NCBI RefSeq assembly: GCF_000427805.1
Contig: NZ_ATYS01000024.1
Location: 22,143 to 86,142, forward strand
DNA length: 64,000 nucleotides
From: Budvicia aquatica DSM 5075 = ATCC 35567
GTDB taxonomy: Bacteria; Pseudomonadota; Gammaproteobacteria; Enterobacterales; Enterobacteriaceae
Reading direction: 5' to 3'
Shown: in pieces, positions 1-8,914 of the stretch
How the letters are laid out: every line of letters starts with the position of its first letter
How positions within the stretch are numbered: the first letter of the stretch is position 1
Notes under the pieces: generated by a model
The model's database searches: none
Told to the model about the DNA's origin: nothing
What the model saw: the letters and a program-made list of their open reading frames with translations, nothing else
Program-made: the position numbers and the translations under genes

Positions 1-68
1 ATTATTGGTTTGTCTAATACACTTAAGCAAGTGGGTTCTTTTAGAGCTATAGCGACAGGAGATATGAT

Positions 69-497
69 ATGTATAAATCTATTCTGGTACCTGTGGATAT
101 TTTGGAAGAAGGATTAACCAGTAGCGCAATCAGCCATGCGGTATTTTTAGCCAAGCTGTCAAATGCAACGGTTAGATTGTGCCATGTATTACCTATCTCA
201 TCGGCAATTATTAACTCCTATGCGATGGGCTATGCCGAGTTAAAGGATCGGGCTTCGGTTAAAGCTGAGGAAGAATTGAAAAAGCTGATAGCCGGAATAG
301 ACCTCCCTGAGGACCAACTCTCTTATTCCATCGCTTTTGGTTCCCCGAGAGATGAAATTGTATCAATGGCCGATGAAGTCGATGCTGACCTGATTGTGAT
401 AGCCTCAAGAAGGCCAAATATTACGACTCACCTGTTAGGATCGAATGCATCCGGTATTGTTCGATATGCTAAATCTTCCGTTCTGGTTGTAAGATAA
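69..497 (+). CDS. Universal stress protein, UspF/UspG-like
   Basis: A 142-residue single-domain Usp protein; members are cytosolic ATP-binding stress proteins of imprecise biochemical role. The opening MYKSILVPVD is the usual first beta strand, and the C-terminal block at about residues 122-142 (LLGSNASGIVRYAKSSVLVV) is the G-x9-G-S/T type nucleotide-binding signature seen in UspF and UspG. Length is normal for the family. A strong ribosome site (AGGAG) lies about 8 bases before the ATG. The gene stands alone and converges with the glycosyltransferase downstream. UspF and UspG cannot be told apart safely here. Confidence 0.9.
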   Translation: MYKSILVPVDILEEGLTSSAISHAVFLAKLSNATVRLCHVLPISSAIINSYAMGYAELKDRASVKAEEELKKLIAGIDLPEDQLSYSIAFGSPRDEIVSMADEVDADLIVIASRRPNITTHLLGSNASGIVRYAKSSVLVVR

Positions 498-504
498 GTT
501 ATCT

Positions 505-542
505 GCTGGCTAATAATCGCCGAAAGACAGTTTTTAGCCAGC
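505..542. terminator. Hairpin between convergent genes
   Basis: GCTGGCTAA pairs perfectly with TTAGCCAGC across a 20-base loop, just after the stress-protein stop codon and before the convergent glycosyltransferase end. There is no U-tract immediately after it, so it is a possible bidirectional terminator or 3' end structure only. Confidence 0.4.
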
Positions 543-562
543 GTGTAATATCTTGATTAAGG

Positions 563-1507
563 CTATAAGAGCTTATTTATTAAGTACTTGGAAAACCAGA
601 GTGCGCTTTGGTAATATTTTTTATCATTCCAAAGCTTTTTTGCATACAATTTTTTATGCTTATAGTTTAGAGGTAACTCTAACTCTACATCGGCCCATGG
701 TGACTTTCGGTAATAATTCAAATATAACGTAATATCAGGACTCCAAGATTTCCATGGTTTTGGCGAACCGACAAAATGCATAAATATTGTATCTTTTAAT
801 AATGTATTTTTTTCTGAATAAAAAAGATTGTACTTTCCAGATAAATAATGAACTCTTTCTTCAAGAAGAATATTTAACACATCTTGATCAAGATATTGAA
901 AGTCTTGTGATGTGATTTTATTTACAAACATATCGAAAATATTATTTGAAATCCATAGAGGGATGTTAATAAGCATTACTCCTGCATTAAAATAATAATT
1001 ATTATTTTTTAGATTTAAACTATTAATATGCGAGGCGCTAAATTCTTGATGGTTAACAGCACAAATAATATTGTCTTTAAAATCAATCTCTTTCAGGTTA
1101 GATATACTATTTAGACACAATATATCAGCATCAATATAAAGAACTCTATCTGTAACTTCTTTTAATATTTCAGGAGAAAGCATTCGATAATATACTGATA
1201 TTGGTAAATTTTCCCTTACTTGAAATGTACTAAAGGCAGTACTGTCAACTAAATAGAGCGTAATGGCAATTTTATTTGTCTTTATTTCTTCTATTTTAGT
1301 TAGATCTAATTCCAATATGCTTGATGTAAATATATGAAAGTGAAGGAATTCCTCTGGGTTGTTTGCAATAATTGATGTAATGGTTACGCCTGCTGGTTTG
1401 ATAAAACTTTCATCAACACCAAATGCAATATGAAAAAAATCATAATCATCTTTTTTTGGAAAACTGACAATGTCAGTTTTTTTGCTTATTATGTTATCTA
1501 CTATCAT
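563..1507 (-). CDS. GT8-family LPS glycosyltransferase (WaaI/WaaO-like)
   Basis: A 314-residue retaining glycosyltransferase of family GT8, the group of LPS outer-core galactosyl/glucosyltransferases that act on the cytoplasmic face of the inner membrane using UDP-sugars. Visible marks are the N-terminal HIAFGVDESF strand, the metal-binding DAD at residues 126-128 (VLYIDADI), the YFNAGVMLIN block and the C-terminal HFVGSPKPW motif. No signal peptide or membrane span. The gene is clearly more AT-rich than its neighbours and stands alone, away from any waa locus, which suggests horizontal acquisition. The sugar transferred cannot be read from sequence. Confidence 0.85.
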   Translation of the reverse strand: MIVDNIISKKTDIVSFPKKDDYDFFHIAFGVDESFIKPAGVTITSIIANNPEEFLHFHIFTSSILELDLTKIEEIKTNKIAITLYLVDSTAFSTFQVRENLPISVYYRMLSPEILKEVTDRVLYIDADILCLNSISNLKEIDFKDNIICAVNHQEFSASHINSLNLKNNNYYFNAGVMLINIPLWISNNIFDMFVNKITSQDFQYLDQDVLNILLEERVHYLSGKYNLFYSEKNTLLKDTIFMHFVGSPKPWKSWSPDITLYLNYYRKSPWADVELELPLNYKHKKLYAKKLWNDKKYYQSALWFSKYLINKLL

Positions 1508-2294
1508 TGTTAACGTAATCCATTTTCCTTCTAGCCTTAAGTTTTGATAGTAACTAAAGTCACATCATATGTTCAATGAATAATTATTAGTATGAGAGAC
1601 TATTATATCAAGTTATGAGCATGTAAATCTATTTTTTAACTTCATTTTTACCGCTTATATCTGCAAACTGCTGCAATCTCAGTGCCAATTTCTAACATAC
1701 ACTCAATACTGATTGCTTCTAGGTTAATGATAGTTTTCGTATGTTTTTACAAATTTGATAGATTCCTTGAAGATGTTTTAGGACAAGAATTGCTCATTAA
1801 TTTGTCACATGACTGGCCTTAAGGACATGCCTTTATCCATTTATCTTCACCTAAAAAATCCTACCTTGGTGTTTGTATTTTTTATTATTTGTTTTTTTCA
1901 ATTGTTTATGTGTTTTTTTGAGATGTATGGCTCGTGAGTGAGCATAAGATTTTTTCTTGGCCTGAATGCTTTTATTTAGGAGCAAGAGATTATTTTTTAT
2001 ATAATCGTTTATTCTCAATTTGAGATGATTATCTGTTTTTCACTTCTCTATATGTATCTAACGTGTTGCATAGGTGATTTTCCAATTCAGCTTAGGGTTT
2101 CAACTTTCAGCATTTATAGGGCTTTTTGATAAAATGGCCCTATAGTTTTTCTCGTTTCTCGTGCCCGGTAATTCAGGCACTTGGTATTAAGTTAGAACAA
2201 TACCAGATAGTAAACTATAACTAGTTAGTCATTATAGCTATTCACTATTGAGAGTATCGTTCTTAAACAACATTAAAAAGGACTAAATGTCGTT
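1508..2294. other. Long AT-rich intergenic region
   Basis: About 790 bases without a convincing gene on either strand. It is strongly AT-rich, like the glycosyltransferase beside it, and has many T-tracts (H-NS-type composition). Two hairpins lie near its right end: a terminator-like one at 2115-2150, and GTGCC/GGCAC at 2161-2180. It must hold the promoter of the antiporter and, on the other strand, that of the glycosyltransferase. A small RNA ending at the 2115-2150 hairpin is possible but not shown. Confidence 0.5.
2115..2150 (+). terminator. Rho-independent terminator-like hairpin
   Basis: TATAGGGC pairs with GCCCTATA over a 14-base loop and is followed by GTTTTT. No plus-strand gene lies upstream, so it could end an unannotated small transcript from the AT-rich gap. 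Confidence 0.45.
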
Positions 2295-3926
2295 ATGTCA
2301 GTAGTAACAATGGTACTTGCATTCTTGCTGGCGGTGGTTGCCAGCGTCTTTATATCACGGTTGCTTCCCGTGAAGATTCCGCTGCCTATTTTGCAGATTG
2401 CATTAGGGGCTGCACTCTCGGTATTCGGATTTGATGTCGAATTTGAACCTCATCTCTTTTTACTGCTATTTATACCGCCGCTGCTGTTTCTTGATGGCTG
2501 GCGGATTCCCAAAGATGCCCTTTTTAATGAGCTAAAGCCGATAATGTCTCTGGCTATCGGGTTAGTGGTGGTTACCGTTATAGGTATTGGCGTCTTTATT
2601 CATTGGTTAATTCCGGCGATGTCGATTGCCGTGGCTTTTGCCCTTGCGGCAATATTGTCACCAACGGATCCTGTATCCGTTTCCGCAATGACCGTTGGCT
2701 CACCTTTACCGTCGAAAATGGCACATATTCTTGAAGGGGAGTCATTGCTGAATGACGCCACCGGCCTTGTATGCTTTAGCTTTGCCGTAACCGCGGCGCT
2801 GACCGGTACTTTCTCTTTGGCAGATGCCACGCTGGGCTTTGTTTTGGTTGCTTTTGGTGGTGTTTTAGCCGGTTTAGTTGTGACCTGGATAATAGGCCGG
2901 TTAAACCGATTTTTAGTCAAACGGACGGGTGAAGAGCCGGCAATCCAAATTTTAATTAGCCTGCTAATTCCGTTTACAGCCTATCTGGTTGCTGAACATT
3001 TACACGTTTCAGGGATTCTTGCGGCAGTGGTTGCCGGTATTGCCATGCACTATGATGAGTTAGCCGGGCGCCCACAGGCGGCTACCAGAATGCAACGCAA
3101 TGCAGTTTGGGACACGGTTCAGGTGGCATTAAACGGTACTATCTTTATCTTACTGGGTGAGCAGTTACCCAGAATGTGGAAGACCATGCCGGAAGTCGCT
3201 AACGTTGCCGGCGTGAGTAATCACTGGATGCTGCTTGGCTATGTCGTGGCTATTACGCTTGCGCTTGGCGTATTGCGTTTCTTATGGGTGTGGATCTCAA
3301 TAACCCTGACGGTATTTCGCGGCAGACGGAAGGGACAAGATCAAAATATGCCCCGTACCCGAATGATGGCCGTAATGGCAACGGCCGGTGTGAGAGGGTC
3401 TATTACGCTGGCGGGTATTCTTACGCTGCCTCTGTTTATGCCTGATGGTTCTAATTTTCCGGCTCGTGATGTGGCTATTTTTCTGGCCATGGGCGTGATT
3501 CTGCTGTCATTAATTATTGCCAGCATCGGCTTGCCGTTACTTACGCGCGGGTTGGTTATCGACTTACCACACACTGACAGTGAGAGCAGTGCCAGAGTTG
3601 CGGTAACGGAAGCGGCCCTTCATCGTATAAAAGAAATCATCAGTCACCCGGTGGAAGATCCAGACCAAATGGCGCTGCGCTCTGAAGCGGCAAACCATCT
3701 GTTAGATATTTATAGCCGCCGTCTTGATTACGGTGACAATGATAAAGACGGTTCAACGGATATGTGGAAACTGGCAGAAGTTGAACGCCAGTTACGCCGT
3801 GAAGCATTACGTGCCGAGCGGGATGAGCTATATAAACTGCGTAAGACTAAAAATATCAATGATGAAGTTCATCGCCGATTGTTACGTGAGATTGATTTGA
3901 AAGAGGAAAGCCTGAGTCACCACTAA
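2295..3926 (+). CDS. CPA1-family Na+/H+ antiporter (YjcE-like)
   Basis: A 543-residue polytopic inner-membrane cation:proton antiporter of the CPA1 family, closely resembling E. coli YjcE in length and in blocks such as FIPPLLFLDGW (about 59-69), LSPTDPVSVSAM (about 121-132) and GESLLNDATGLV (about 148-159), whose acidic residues bind the exchanged cation. About twelve hydrophobic segments are followed by a charged cytoplasmic tail from about residue 420 with LRAERDELYKLR, also as in YjcE. The ATG at 2295 follows AAAAGGA; an ATG at 2287 is out of frame. It exchanges Na+ (possibly K+) for H+; the ion is not decidable from sequence. Confidence 0.88.
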   Translation: MSVVTMVLAFLLAVVASVFISRLLPVKIPLPILQIALGAALSVFGFDVEFEPHLFLLLFIPPLLFLDGWRIPKDALFNELKPIMSLAIGLVVVTVIGIGVFIHWLIPAMSIAVAFALAAILSPTDPVSVSAMTVGSPLPSKMAHILEGESLLNDATGLVCFSFAVTAALTGTFSLADATLGFVLVAFGGVLAGLVVTWIIGRLNRFLVKRTGEEPAIQILISLLIPFTAYLVAEHLHVSGILAAVVAGIAMHYDELAGRPQAATRMQRNAVWDTVQVALNGTIFILLGEQLPRMWKTMPEVANVAGVSNHWMLLGYVVAITLALGVLRFLWVWISITLTVFRGRRKGQDQNMPRTRMMAVMATAGVRGSITLAGILTLPLFMPDGSNFPARDVAIFLAMGVILLSLIIASIGLPLLTRGLVIDLPHTDSESSARVAVTEAALHRIKEIISHPVEDPDQMALRSEAANHLLDIYSRRLDYGDNDKDGSTDMWKLAEVERQLRREALRAERDELYKLRKTKNINDEVHRRLLREIDLKEESLSHH

Positions 3927-4030
3927 TGGCCAAACGTTGTTGGTACTAAATTTGTTTTGGTGATGCAAATTTAGAGAACGTCAGCTATACTGAAATTGTT
4001 AATATCTTGTTAACTCCTTGGTTGTATTTG

Positions 4031-4056
4031 AGCCCTTATCCTTGAGGGCTTTTTTT
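4031..4056 (+). terminator. Rho-independent terminator after the antiporter gene
   Basis: AGCCCT and AGGGCT form a stem followed by seven T residues, about 105 bases downstream of the antiporter stop codon. Confidence 0.8.
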
Positions 4057-4080
4057 ATGGGCGCTGGCCAGCATTCAAAC

Positions 4081-4114
4081 CAATAATATTCGCCTGGCTA
4101 GGCGAATATTATTG
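4081..4114. repeat. Perfect 14-bp inverted repeat
   Basis: CAATAATATTCGCC and GGCGAATATTATTG form a perfect 14-bp stem around the 6-base loop TGGCTA, 145 bases before the small secreted-protein gene. It has no adjacent T-tract, so it is not a canonical terminator; an operator or RNA structure is possible. Confidence 0.7.
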
Positions 4115-4258
4115 CCGTTCTAAGTGGGCCAAGTTCCTCATCTCCTTGGCCGGCAGAGCAGTAATTATCAGAGTTATATTATTGTTTTATATCGCTTGAC
4201 TCTTATCTTGCTACAGATGAAGATTAGCCGTGATTTTTATTAACAGGGACGAAAATAA

Positions 4259-4654
4259 ATGTTAAAACGGTCTATCTTACTCGCTGGATTAATATTCAGT
4301 TATCCGGCGTTAAGTGCAAGCAGTGACTACGTCAATTCTTGTGCTGACTTTCAGCAACAACAGTCAAACAACCAAATAACCAGAAAACAAGCCATCACGC
4401 TTTGCCAGTGTACTGAAGAGCGTAATGAAAAAGATCTCGAAAAGTTGCAGGCAATGAATAATCCGACTCAGGCTCAGGTGAAAAAATTACTTGAAGATTC
4501 AGCGCGGTATTGTTTGAAGAAGGCCGGAATTTCTCAGAAGGGAAGTGCAACTCCGAAAGCTAAACCGTCAAATAATACTGATGATGAGGATGATGACCAG
4601 CCGATGCCTTCAAGTTCATCGTCTAACGGCATAAAAATTCGCGGTATTCGCTAG
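4259..4654 (+). CDS. Small exported Cys-containing protein of unknown function
   Basis: A 131-residue protein I do not recognise. It begins with a Sec signal peptide (MLKRSILLAGLIFSYPALSA, likely cleaved after ALSA), so the mature part of about 112 residues is periplasmic. The mature domain has four cysteines in a helical region (NSCADF, LCQC, YCLKK), suggesting disulfides, followed by a low-complexity tail rich in Asp, Glu and Ser (about 98-124). It is monocistronic, between an upstream perfect inverted repeat and a downstream bidirectional terminator. A weak AGGGAC precedes the start. Confidence 0.65.
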   Translation: MLKRSILLAGLIFSYPALSASSDYVNSCADFQQQQSNNQITRKQAITLCQCTEERNEKDLEKLQAMNNPTQAQVKKLLEDSARYCLKKAGISQKGSATPKAKPSNNTDDEDDDQPMPSSSSSNGIKIRGIR

Positions 4655-4692
4655 TTATTTGATGTAGTTTCTGACTTTAATCAGTGATTAAA

Positions 4693-4728
4693 ACAAGCCT
4701 CACATTTCTGTGGGGCTTGTATATTTTT
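4693..4728. terminator. Bidirectional terminator between convergent genes
   Basis: A 12-bp stem (ACAAGCCTCACA with TGTGGGGCTTGT, one G-T pair) with a 4-base loop, followed by TATATTTTT on the plus strand. It separates the secreted-protein gene from holE, which converges on it. Confidence 0.8.
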
Positions 4729-4740
4729 GGATGCTTGAAA

Positions 4741-4971
4741 TTATTTATCGTTAGCAACATAAGGCAGTTTGCCTAACTGATAGGGATTAGTTCTGAAAAA
4801 TTCGACGCGTTCCTTAAAGTAATCTTTAAGATTGGCGGGAATTAACAACTCAATTTCACGGTAGTTAAACGGCATACCATAACGTTCTTTATAAGCGATA
4901 CCGGAAGCATGTAAGTCAACGTCGAGCTTGTCGCGCTCTTCCCGGGGTAACTCTGCCAAATTATAACTCAT
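4741..4971 (-). CDS. holE: DNA polymerase III theta subunit HolE
   Basis: A 76-residue protein, the same length as E. coli HolE, with recognisable blocks: NLAELPREERDKLDVDL near the start, the GIAYKERYGMP segment (about 29-39; GVAFKERYNMP in E. coli), and the ending LGKLPYV. Theta binds the epsilon proofreading exonuclease in the Pol III core and stabilises it. It is monocistronic. The small size and several identical blocks make this identification firm, although the middle part is divergent from the E. coli protein. Confidence 0.88.
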   Translation of the reverse strand: MSYNLAELPREERDKLDVDLHASGIAYKERYGMPFNYREIELLIPANLKDYFKERVEFFRTNPYQLGKLPYVANDK

Positions 4972-5093
4972 GATCGATTCCTCTTATTCTGGCGAGATTA
5001 TACCGGACTGAAGAGATGATTTCATTGTGTAGTTTTATTCGTTTGAAGCAAGAATATAAATACGGCAGGGTAGCTTTAGGCATAAATGATTTT

Positions 5094-5114
5094 CCGGCTC
5101 CATAAAGGAGCCGG
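5094..5114. other. GC-rich hairpin
   Basis: CCGGCTCC and GGAGCCGG form a perfect 8-bp stem with the loop ATAAA. It lies 40 bases beyond the stop codon of the Lys-rich mini-gene on the minus strand, so it may be its 3' end, but no good U-tract follows in either direction. Confidence 0.5.
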
Positions 5115-5153
5115 TTGTTAGGCTTTATGCTGAGAAAAGCATGTAATGGCAGA

Positions 5154-5276
5154 TTAGATAATGTCTTTTTCGCTACTTTGTCTGTCTTTTTTAGCCTTCT
5201 TCTCGGCTTTTTTCTCAGCCGGTGTTGTCAGTGGTTTTTTCTTGCTGTCTTTCTTCTTATCCATACCTTTACTCAT
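5154..5276 (-). CDS. Lysine-rich 40-residue mini-protein
   Basis: A very short gene on the minus strand. The 40-residue product begins MSKGMDKKKDSKKKP and continues with TPAEKKAEKKAKKDR; roughly four residues in ten are lysine. It has a good ribosome site (GAGAGGA, 5 bases before ATG), and this type of Lys/Ala/Glu-rich mini-protein recurs in enterobacteria as an unnamed hypothetical protein. It is probably basic, disordered and cytosolic, perhaps nucleic-acid binding, but function is unknown. The overlapping plus-strand open frames are hydrophobic shadows of its Lys codons. Confidence 0.65.
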   Translation of the reverse strand: MSKGMDKKKDSKKKPLTTPAEKKAEKKAKKDRQSSEKDII

Positions 5277-5547
5277 AAATCCTCTCTATCAATGTGATGA
5301 CTCTGTGGTCTATATGCAACCAAAGGCCAATATAAAGCAAGGTATAAACATCAGTTTCATCTATCGATATGATATATAAGGTAAGATAAAACTAATTAAT
5401 AAATTCAGGTGTAAATCGGGTGTTGGTGAATGGGGTATGATTTAAGGCGGGTTTCAATAAATGGTGAAAAAAAGGGAAACCGATTATAATCCTGCTCATT
5501 ACTCAAGCAGGTTCAGGCATTCGGTTACTAGCAAACAGGTAGGGGTC

Positions 5548-5700
5548 ATGGATTCAGATTCTATTTTTCGCGTGGTTATTTTAGTCGGCTGCCTTGTATT
5601 AGCTGCCCGGGGAACCAAGTTCCATTTGCGTTATTTTTTGCTGGCTATCGCGGCAATTGCCGGGCTGACATTAGTGATTTCTGCATTTAACGGGTTCTGA
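5548..5700 (+). CDS. Small inner-membrane protein of unknown function
   Basis: A 50-residue protein with two hydrophobic stretches (about 7-18 and 27-47) separated by the basic stretch RGTKFHLR, so probably a two-span membrane hairpin. I chose the ATG at 5548 because AGGGG sits just before it; an in-frame ATG at 5461 would add 29 polar residues (HSVTSKQV) that look untranslated. It precedes hinT by 132 bases. I do not recognise the family. Confidence 0.5.
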   Translation: MDSDSIFRVVILVGCLVLAARGTKFHLRYFLLAIAAIAGLTLVISAFNGF

Positions 5701-5832
5701 ACCTTCTGATACTGGATGTCCACTCTCAAGTAAATTCTGTACCACAGCCCATAGAGCTTGAAAGCACAGGCGTATCTCGCTCATACTGGGCAGATAATAT
5801 TTTTTATTGATAGGTAACATAAGGGATATAAC

Positions 5833-6186
5833 ATGGCTGAAGAGACTATTTTTAGTAAAATTATTCGCCGCGAGATTCCGTCAGATATCGTATATCAAGA
5901 CGAATTAGTGACCGCATTTCGCGATATTTCCCCTCAGGCACCGACTCATATTTTAATCATACCGAACGTATTAATTCCTACGGTAAACGACGTTAAGCCA
6001 GAGCATGAATTGGCGCTGGGTCGCATGATGGTGGTTGCGGCAAAAATTGCTGAACAGGAAGGGATTGCTGAAGATGGCTACCGCTTAATCGTGAACTGTA
6101 ATCGTCACGGCGGGCAAGAGGTTTACCATATTCATATGCATCTGCTGGGCGGAAAAACGCTGGGTCCGATGTTATCGCGTCAGTAG
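5833..6186 (+). CDS. hinT: Purine nucleoside phosphoramidase HinT
   Basis: A 117-residue HIT-family hydrolase that cleaves adenosine 5'-phosphoramidates and aminoacyl-adenylates. It starts [20 protein letters not shown] and ends with the catalytic histidine triad HIHMHLLGG (about residues 98-106). Length equals that of the enterobacterial orthologue. It heads the conserved run hinT-lpoB-thiK-nagZ-ycfP-ndh. In E. coli a small lipoprotein gene, ycfL, lies between hinT and lpoB; here that gene is absent and lpoB follows after 29 bases. Confidence 0.95.
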   Translation: MAEETIFSKIIRREIPSDIVYQDELVTAFRDISPQAPTHILIIPNVLIPTVNDVKPEHELALGRMMVVAAKIAEQEGIAEDGYRLIVNCNRHGGQEVYHIHMHLLGGKTLGPMLSRQ

Positions 6187-6215
6187 CAGGGTATTAATAC
6201 TTCTTGGAGAAGGGA

Positions 6216-6785
6216 ATGAAAAAGCTTCTGTTTGTTGTTCTGGCTTCTATGCTGTTAGCTGGCTGCCCCGGGACTGCACCTAAACCACAGAAACCACCCG
6301 TGGCGGTTAATCCGCCGCCGATAGACGTCGTGCCGATACCACCGATTCAGCCACCACCACAGCAGGCTCCGGATCCTATCAACTGGATGGCCAGCATCGA
6401 ACCTTTGGTTGCAAAAATGGTGAGCTCATCTCCGGATGCTAACAACGGCATTATTTTGTTAGATCAGGTTAAAAATAATACCTCCGGAAGAGTAGAAACA
6501 GCCGATGCGACTTCTGCGTTAAAAGAGACGTTGTTATCGACCAATCGTTTTAGTCTGGTGCCGGATAGCAAACTGATAGAAGGGCGCCAGGCGCTTGGCT
6601 TACAGGGGGATGATAGTTTAATTTCCCGTTCTAAAGCTATCGGGCTGGCCCGATATCTGGGGGCTAAATATATTATTTATGCCTCAGCCAACGGCAATCC
6701 GGGCATGCCGGAAATTATGATCCAACTGTTGCAGGCCCAAACCGGCGAAATTCTGTGGACCGGTACGGGTAATGTTCAACGCTAG
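6216..6785 (+). CDS. lpoB: Penicillin-binding protein activator LpoB
   Basis: An outer-membrane lipoprotein of 189 residues that activates the peptidoglycan synthase PBP1B. The start is placed at the ATG at 6216, six bases after GGAG; a TTG at 6204 would overlap the ribosome site. The lipobox LLAGC puts the lipidated cysteine at about residue 17. A Pro-rich linker (about 20-60, PPPIDVVPIPPIQPPP) spans the periplasm as in E. coli LpoB, followed by the folded domain that contacts PBP1B. The 3' end overlaps thiK by 14 bases, implying coupled translation. Confidence 0.93.
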   Translation: MKKLLFVVLASMLLAGCPGTAPKPQKPPVAVNPPPIDVVPIPPIQPPPQQAPDPINWMASIEPLVAKMVSSSPDANNGIILLDQVKNNTSGRVETADATSALKETLLSTNRFSLVPDSKLIEGRQALGLQGDDSLISRSKAIGLARYLGAKYIIYASANGNPGMPEIMIQLLQAQTGEILWTGTGNVQR

Positions 6786-7623
6786 TTCTGAACTTGAATC
6801 GCTGATAGCCCGGTCCGTGCCGGGCTGTTTGCCTGAGCAGCTCAGCCTGACCCCCTTGACCGGTTTAACCGGAACCAGTTGGCGCATTGATCTACACCAT
6901 CAGCCCCGCTGGCTGGCTAAACCTCGGTTAGCATCCCAAGATATTTTAGGTATTTATCGACATCAGGAATATCGGACCCTTCGGCGTATTTCCGGCGCAG
7001 GAATATCACCTCAACCAGTTTTACTCACCGACCGGTGGATGATCTCTTCATGGATTGAGGGACAAATACTCGGGGACCGTTTTAGCCATGACTGCGGATT
7101 AGATGGTATCGCCAATAGTCTGGTCCGGCTACACCGACTCCCTCCCAACGGTTTTTCATTGAACTTAAAGCAACGCTTTGAACGCTATCTGCATGGTATA
7201 GACAAACGGCGATTATCACCGCGCTGGCTGGCTTTGCATCAGCGTTATCTGAATTCGTCTTTACCACGCCACTTAAAGCTGGCGCCTGCTCATCTGGATT
7301 TGCACGGTGATAACGCAGTCCTGTGTTCAAACAGCCTGATGTTTATTGACTGGGAATATTCCTCTGATGCGGATATTGCCTTTGAGCTGGCGATGTTATT
7401 TTGTGGTAACCGTTGGAATAAAGGGTTAGAAACCGATCTGCTACAGCGTTATATTAATGCTGGTGGCTATTCTGACGGTGAGAAATTAAGGCACCAGATT
7501 GATAACTGGAAACCTTATGTCGAATATTTAATCTTGCTTTGGTTTGAAACCCGTTGGCAACAGACTAAAAATCAACAATATCTTATTGATTGCCAGCCAA
7601 TAAGAATCGGTTATGGTATTTAG
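6772..7623 (+). CDS. thiK: Thiamine kinase ThiK (YcfN)
   Basis: A 283-residue kinase of the aminoglycoside/choline phosphotransferase fold that phosphorylates salvaged thiamine to thiamine monophosphate. The catalytic HLDLHGDN motif (174-181) and the metal-binding DWE (193-195) are both intact. It overlaps the lpoB 3' end by 14 bases, the order found in E. coli. Identification rests on synteny plus these motifs; sequence similarity in this family is modest, so substrate is inferred from position. Confidence 0.88.
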   Translation: MFNASSELESLIARSVPGCLPEQLSLTPLTGLTGTSWRIDLHHQPRWLAKPRLASQDILGIYRHQEYRTLRRISGAGISPQPVLLTDRWMISSWIEGQILGDRFSHDCGLDGIANSLVRLHRLPPNGFSLNLKQRFERYLHGIDKRRLSPRWLALHQRYLNSSLPRHLKLAPAHLDLHGDNAVLCSNSLMFIDWEYSSDADIAFELAMLFCGNRWNKGLETDLLQRYINAGGYSDGEKLRHQIDNWKPYVEYLILLWFETRWQQTKNQQYLIDCQPIRIGYGI

Positions 7624-7654
7624 TTATTGATCAACTCTGATTAGAATATACCGG

Positions 7655-7727
7655 TTGTACTCCAAGCGGCATCTTTGTTGACGACGCTCGCGATGCAGCT
7701 CGAATTATTTTGGGTATCAACAACGTT
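7655..7727. repeat. ERIC-like intergenic repeat fragment
   Basis: The stretch from GTACTCCAAGCGGCATC through GCAGCTCGAATTATTTTGGG matches, in its second half, the element at 39780-39895 (GTGGCTCGAATTATTTT) and, inverted, the one at 39949-40066 (AAAATAATTCGAGTTGC). It is a truncated copy of the window's ERIC-like family, between thiK and nagZ. Confidence 0.55.
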
Positions 7728-7806
7728 GTTTCATTAGGGTAAACAAGCTAAGTAGCTTCGGCTATTTATATCTATTTTTGGCAGGCAGCAGCAAAGTGAG
7801 GTGAGT

Positions 7807-8850
7807 GTGGGACCAGTGATGTTGGATGTAGCGGGCTATGAGCTGGATGCAGAAGATCGCGAAATATTAAAACATCCGTTAGTCGGTGGATTAATATTTT
7901 TTGCCCGCAATTTTCACGATCCTGCGCAGTTAGCTGAACTTGTTCGACAGATTCGTGAGGCATCACGCCATCGCCTGTTAGTCGCCGTCGATCAGGAAGG
8001 CGGCAGGGTACAGCGTTTCCGCCAGGGATTTACCCGCTTGCCGGCAGCTCAGTCATTTGCTGCACTGCTAGAAGATCATCAGGCAGAAAAAATGGCAGCA
8101 GAGGCTGGCTGGCTGATGGCTTCTGAACTGACGACGATGGATATTGATATCAGCTTTGCGCCGGTTCTGGATGTTGGTCATGGCAGTGCCGCAATTGGCG
8201 AGCGCTCATTCCATCGCGATCCTGAAGCTGTGACTTTACTGGCTAGCCGTTTTATTCAGGGCATGAACAGTGGGGGAATGAAAGCTACCGGTAAGCACTT
8301 TCCCGGGCACGGTGCCGTTTCTGCGGACTCTCATAAAGAGACGCCGGTTGACCCGCGCTCTTTTGAACAGCTTTACCAACAGGATATGTCAGTATTTCGT
8401 CAGCTATCCGCTGCCGGATTACTGGAGGCAGTGATGCCTGCCCATGTCATATACAGTGAAGTGGACCCGCTACCGGCAAGCTGCTCTCCGTACTGGCTTA
8501 AAACCATACTGCGTCAGAAACTGGGCTTTGACGGCGTTATTTTCTCTGACGATATGTCGATGGAAGGCGCAGCGATAATGGGCAGCTATGCCCAAAGAAC
8601 TCAGGCTGCGTTGGATGCCGGTTGTGATATGGTGTTGGTATGCAATAACCGACAGGGTGCGGTGAGCGTGTTGGATAATTTACCGACCGACCTGCGGGCT
8701 GAATCAGTGACCCGGCTCTTTCATCGAAATAAAGTGACCCGCCGTGATTTACTGGCATCATCGCGCTGGAAACAGGCCAACAAAGAGTTATCATTGTTAA
8801 GTGATCGTTGGCAACAACATAAACAACAGATAAATGAAGAACAGCGTTAA
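7807..8850 (+). CDS. nagZ: Beta-N-acetylglucosaminidase NagZ
   Basis: A cytosolic GH3 enzyme (347 residues from this start) that removes GlcNAc from anhydromuropeptides during cell-wall recycling. The GTG at 7807 gives [13 protein letters not shown], matching the E. coli N-terminus, with GAGG five bases upstream; an in-frame GTG at 7801 lies inside that ribosome site. The flexible loop [16 protein letters not shown] holds the catalytic His-Asp pair typical of NagZ, and [10 protein letters not shown] holds the nucleophilic Asp. It sits in the conserved order thiK-nagZ-ycfP, and nagK follows later in the window. Confidence 0.95.
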   Translation: MGPVMLDVAGYELDAEDREILKHPLVGGLIFFARNFHDPAQLAELVRQIREASRHRLLVAVDQEGGRVQRFRQGFTRLPAAQSFAALLEDHQAEKMAAEAGWLMASELTTMDIDISFAPVLDVGHGSAAIGERSFHRDPEAVTLLASRFIQGMNSGGMKATGKHFPGHGAVSADSHKETPVDPRSFEQLYQQDMSVFRQLSAAGLLEAVMPAHVIYSEVDPLPASCSPYWLKTILRQKLGFDGVIFSDDMSMEGAAIMGSYAQRTQAALDAGCDMVLVCNNRQGAVSVLDNLPTDLRAESVTRLFHRNKVTRRDLLASSRWKQANKELSLLSDRWQQHKQQINEEQR

Positions 8851-8914
8851 TTCCGGTTGTTATCGTTCTGGCGCTAGAGATATTGATCTTATATTGGCAG
8901 GTAGTGAGGCTTAA

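Noticed and set aside
5115..5379. Two overlapping plus-strand hydrophobic frames (60 and 72 residues)
   Set aside because: They are the antisense reading of the Lys-rich mini-gene at 5154-5276: Lys codons AAA/AAG read as Phe/Leu on the other strand. The minus-strand frame has the better ribosome site.
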